DNA of 64,000 nucleotides, taken from Ailanthus altissimus (Eukaryota; Streptophyta; Magnoliopsida; Sapindales; Simaroubaceae). Each line of letters starts with the position of its first letter. The stretch's first letter is position 1. The notes under the pieces are model-generated. The model was not told the DNA's origin and did not search any database. It saw only the letters and a list, made by a program, of their open reading frames with translations. The translations under genes and the position numbers were made by a program. This document shows positions 60,917-64,000 of this stretch, piece by piece. The stretch lies in NCBI GenBank assembly GCA_946807835.1, contig OX327712.1, forward strand, positions 11,116,001-11,180,000, written 5' to 3'.

Positions 60917-63900
60917 ATGATTGGAAGCTGGAATATTCGGGGTCTCCATGACCCCTGTAAACAATCAGAGGTAAGATCTCTGATTAAATCTCATCGATTA
61001 TGTATTTTGGGATTGTTAGAAACAAGAGTTAAACTAGCTAATTTAAATACCATTTGAAAGAAATTAGCATTACAAGATTGAAAGCTGGAAAATAATTCAG
61101 AGTGTTTAGATATAGAAAGAATTTGGATTGTCTTTAATCATGTTAGATGCAATGTTACGATCTTACAAAAGCACTAGCAATTTATCCATTGTAGAGTTCT
61201 TATTGATGGCATTGTGTTTTACTGGACTCTTGTTTATGGTGCCCCTACTATTAATGATAGAGAGAGTCTTTGGAAGGGTCTTAGTGATGACTTGACTCCT
61301 AAAATTACACCTTGGTTAAACCAAGGGGACGTCAACAACGTCCTCAACAACAATGATAGAATTGGTGGCCAATGAGTAAATGATAACATGGTGGATCAGT
61401 TTAAAGGTTGGATCTCGAGACTTGAGTTGTTCGAGTTAAAGAACCATGGTTGTTGCTACACATAGTGCGATAATCAAACAAGTGGACAACGAAATTGGAG
61501 GAAAATTGATTGGGCCTTCGTTAATATAAACTGGTTGAATGCTTTGGAGTTTTCTGAGTGTAAAGTTTTACCAACAAGCATTTCAGATCACTCTCCTCTT
61601 GTGGTTTCCATCTCCAAAGCTTCCTATAGTAGTAATGTTCATTTCAAGTTCTTTAATGCCTGGTGCTCCCACTCTGAATTTCTCTCTACAGTAGATCGAG
61701 TTTGGCGACATGACTGTTATGACTCTCCAATGGCCCGGGTCTGGTTTAAACTCAATTTTTTAAAACCTAAGCTAAAAGAGCTCAACAAAGATTTTTTCTC
61801 TGATGTCCGGCAAAAGATTAAAGATTACAAAATGATGCTGGCTTTCTTACAAAGAAGACTGATCCATGATCTATTCAACCAAATTCTACAAGATGAGGAA
61901 ATGTGCATTTATCAACATTTAAGGAAACTTATTTTTACTGAAGTAAGCATTATCGACAAAAATCAAGAATTATATGGATTCAAATGGAGGATTCAAACAC
62001 TAGCTACTTTTGTAATTCAATAAAGCAGAGAAGAGCTAGGAATAGAATTATTTCGATAAAATGCCAAAATGGGGAAAATTCTCAAGATGCCAAGATTTTG
62101 AAAGATGTCATAGTCTATTACTACAAAGATTTACTAGGTACCAACACTTCTTATAAGGTGTCCATACAAAAGAGAATCATATATGCCGGCCCTAAACTGA
62201 AGGTAGAAGATAGAGACATGTCGAATGCTCCTATTACTACCCAAGAAGTCAAGAATGCTATTTTCAGCATCAATGGAGATAAAGCTCTAAGACCTAATAG
62301 ATATAACAGTTTTTTTTTTCAAAAATGCTGACACATTATTGGTACGGAGGTTACTGAAGCTCTGCAACATTTATTCTCTTCAGGTCATTTCTACAAACCT
62401 ATAAATGCCACTTTCATCACCCTCGTGCCTAAGATTTATAATCCTCATAGCTTGGGGGACTATAGACCAATTGCATGTTATACTGTCTTTTACAAATGTA
62501 TCACCAAAATAATAACTTTCAGATTAAAGAATGTGGTGAGCTATTTAGTCAACCCTAGTTAATCAGTTTTTATTCCTAAAAAAAAGATAACAAATAATGT
62601 TTTACTAGCACATGAACTTGTGAGGGGTTATGATCATAATAATGGCAGTCCAAGATGTGCACTTAAGATAGATCTCCGCAAGGTTTACGATTCGGTCTCC
62701 TGAGATTTCCTTGAAGAGGTATTGATAAGGCTTAACTTTTTTTACCATTTTATCAATCTTATCATAAAGTATGTTAAAACTAGCATGTACTCAATTATGG
62801 TAAATGGTAGATTGAAGGATTTTTTCCCAGGGAAGAAAGGATTGAGGCAGGGGGATCCCATGTCCCCTCTACTTTTTGTCTTAGCCATGGAATACCTTAG
62901 TAGGAGTTTAAGCTGTATTCCTCAGAATCAGTTTACCTATCACAAAGGGTGTAAGAGACTAAAGCTAAATCACTTGAAGTTTGCAAATAATTTATTCTTG
63001 TTTTCTCATGGCAATGACAGGTATGTTGGCCACTTTAAGTACGTGCTTGATGATTTTTCAATGGTTTCAGGCCTACACCTTAATGCTAGTAAGAGCTTTA
63101 TTTTCTTTGGGAATGTTCCTCAGCCTATTAATGAGACAATTTTGCTAATCACTCAGTTCCAACAAGGTGTGCTACCTATCAAATACTTAGGTATTCCCCT
63201 AATATCAAGAGGACTAAAGAAAAACCACTACCAGGAGCTTATTAATAGGATAAGCGTTAGAATCTCAAGCTGGACTGTGAAATATTTGAGTTACGCAAGG
63301 CGGTTACAATTAATAAATTCTATCATAATGAGTATGTATATCTACTGGCGTTCTATGTTCACCCTTCCTAAGTCAGTCATCAAAGAAATTGAAAACAAAT
63401 GCCGTAATTTTTTATGGCATAGAAGTAACCAACAGGGGAAGAGATGATTAGTGGGTTGGAATGAGGTGTGCAAAAGTAAAAAATGAGGACTTGGCATTAA
63501 ATCTATAAGCTTGTGGAATTTATCGATAGTTACCAAGCATATTTGTGAGCTCATTGCTGTGAAATCCTCTTTATGGGCAAGATGGGTAACTGATAACAAA
63601 CTTTGGAGACTTAGTTTTTGGGGTATCACAAAGCCAATGGATTGTAGCTAAACATGAAGGAAAATCCTTGGATTGAGGAATCGGATAAAAATATTGTTCT
63701 TATATGATTTGGGTAACGGCAAGTCTTTCTATTTTTGGTGGGATCCATGGTTGAGTGGGGAATTAATAGTTAACAAATTCCTTCACGTTGACATCTTTGA
63801 TGCGGATATTCCACGGGATGCAAAGGTTAATGACCTATGGCAGCATGATCATTGGAATTTCCCTAACCCATTGGACGAGCACATTGCTCAGGTATGAGAT

Positions 63901-63960
63901 CACATTTGCAAAAAAAATTCAATTACTGAAAGAGAAGATAGAATTTCATAGACAGTAAGC
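60917..63960 (+). pseudogene. LINE ORF2 remnant (endonuclease, reverse transcriptase, zf-RVT)
   Basis: The start ATG at 60917 overlaps the ORF1 stop as ATGA. Endonuclease motifs: WNIRGL, LLETRV, GDVNNVLN (normally GDFN) and ISDHSPLVV near 61575. RT motifs: AIFSINGDKALRPNRYN (62250), DYRPIACYTVFYKCITK, DLRKVYDSV with the next Trp codon changed to stop (62701-62703), GLRQGDPMSPLLFVLAMEYL (62845) and, at the catalytic box, FANN (62980-62991) where family members have FADD or YADD. Later pieces YLGIPL and, near the end, GNGKSFYFWWDPWL (zf-RVT type) are recognisable. Stops and shifts throughout; not active. Confidence 0.87.
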
Positions 63961-64000
63961 TCCAATGCAAAGTTTTCTATTGCGAGTACTTAGAAGTCTC

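Larger units (their letters stand above)
57837..60920 (+). pseudogene. LINE ORF1 remnant (DUF4283, zinc knuckle), interrupted
   Basis: The start is the ATG at 57837 (MERKKPGKTLPPSTS). A linker with Ser/Thr/Ala-rich sequence leads to a 41-codon tandem duplication (58198-58440). The DUF4283 region follows: WVSLFADNQIRSTRSELQFV and EEEKRWQHTLIGC (to 58613), resuming after the solo LTR at 60051 with FQQVQAFVMNRWKQVG and KAFEDGPLTFDKRHLILKYWKPG. The knuckle near 60542 reads CPKCKRVGYDGKDYK, where the usual His and last Cys are both Tyr. Early stops at 58027 and 58225 and several shifts make it non-coding. In active L1 elements ORF1 binds the RNA. Confidence 0.82.
57785..64000 (+). mobile_element. 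Degenerate L1-type LINE, running past the window end
   Basis: Plant L1 order is seen on the plus strand: ORF1 with DUF4283 and a damaged zinc knuckle (57837-60920, split by solo LTR copy C), then ORF2 with APE-type endonuclease (from 60917), reverse transcriptase (about 62200-63300) and a zf-RVT-like segment (63680-63890). Stops and frameshifts occur in every domain. The 5' end lies near 57785, about 660 bp from the GCN1 start and divergent from it. The 3' end and poly(A) are outside the window. Confidence 0.9.

Noticed and set aside
1..64000. CRISPR arrays, bacterial operons, rRNA or intact tRNA genes
   Set aside because: No regularly spaced identical repeats of that kind were seen, and the gene structure is that of plant nuclear DNA. 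The tRNA-like matches are only retrotransposon primer binding sites.

Overview
The window is nuclear DNA from a flowering plant, probably a eudicot. It holds two intron-rich genes with plant-type GT-AG introns: a neprosin-family protein and GCN1/ILITYHIA. Between and inside them lie nested plant retrotransposons (Ty1-copia, L1-type LINE, long solo LTRs) in AT-rich DNA. No species can be named from the sequence alone.

Layout. 1-15445 is repeat territory. A decayed Ty1-copia element on the minus strand (about 1632-13254) has itself been hit twice by one family of ~1.4-1.5 kb TG...CA sequences with perfect 5-bp target duplications, read here as solo LTRs (5583-6966 and 10728-12209). To its right is a broken DUF1985-type ORF (transposon-associated, Ulp1-peptidase class), then a very AT-rich tandem block and a GC-rich islet with a hairpin. 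16349-21117 (minus) is a complete 7-exon gene for a 438-residue secreted neprosin-domain protein; one of its introns carries a ~500-bp foldback. 21118-26008 is intergenic, with a perfect 102-bp tandem duplication near its right end. 26009-57120 (minus) is a complete GCN1 homologue. I could place 60 exons whose phases agree throughout and which give 2631 codons plus a stop with no internal stop. Intron 52 carries a 4.5-kb copia insertion (29620-34122, target duplication CTTCA) and a 5'-truncated LINE tail; other introns carry LINE tails. 57785 to the window end is a degenerate full-length-type LINE on the plus strand, running away from GCN1, whose ORF1 is split by a third solo LTR (58614-60050).

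How the parts relate. The two host genes look intact and unrelated in function: a predicted secreted glutamic-peptidase-like protein and a cytosolic ribosome-associated activator of GCN2. The GCN1 promoter side shows a TATA box, a GGGCC element and a telo-box, as seen in many plant translation genes, and is squeezed into about 660 bp before the LINE. All mobile elements show frameshifts, stops or lost catalytic residues, so none looks autonomous. The least explained signal is that several unrelated repeats carry GC-rich islets of short degenerate motifs (CGCTGGGGCG in the solo LTRs, GCAGCG/TGCGAC in the copia leader, TGCGCACC at 15.3 kb) inside otherwise AT-rich DNA.
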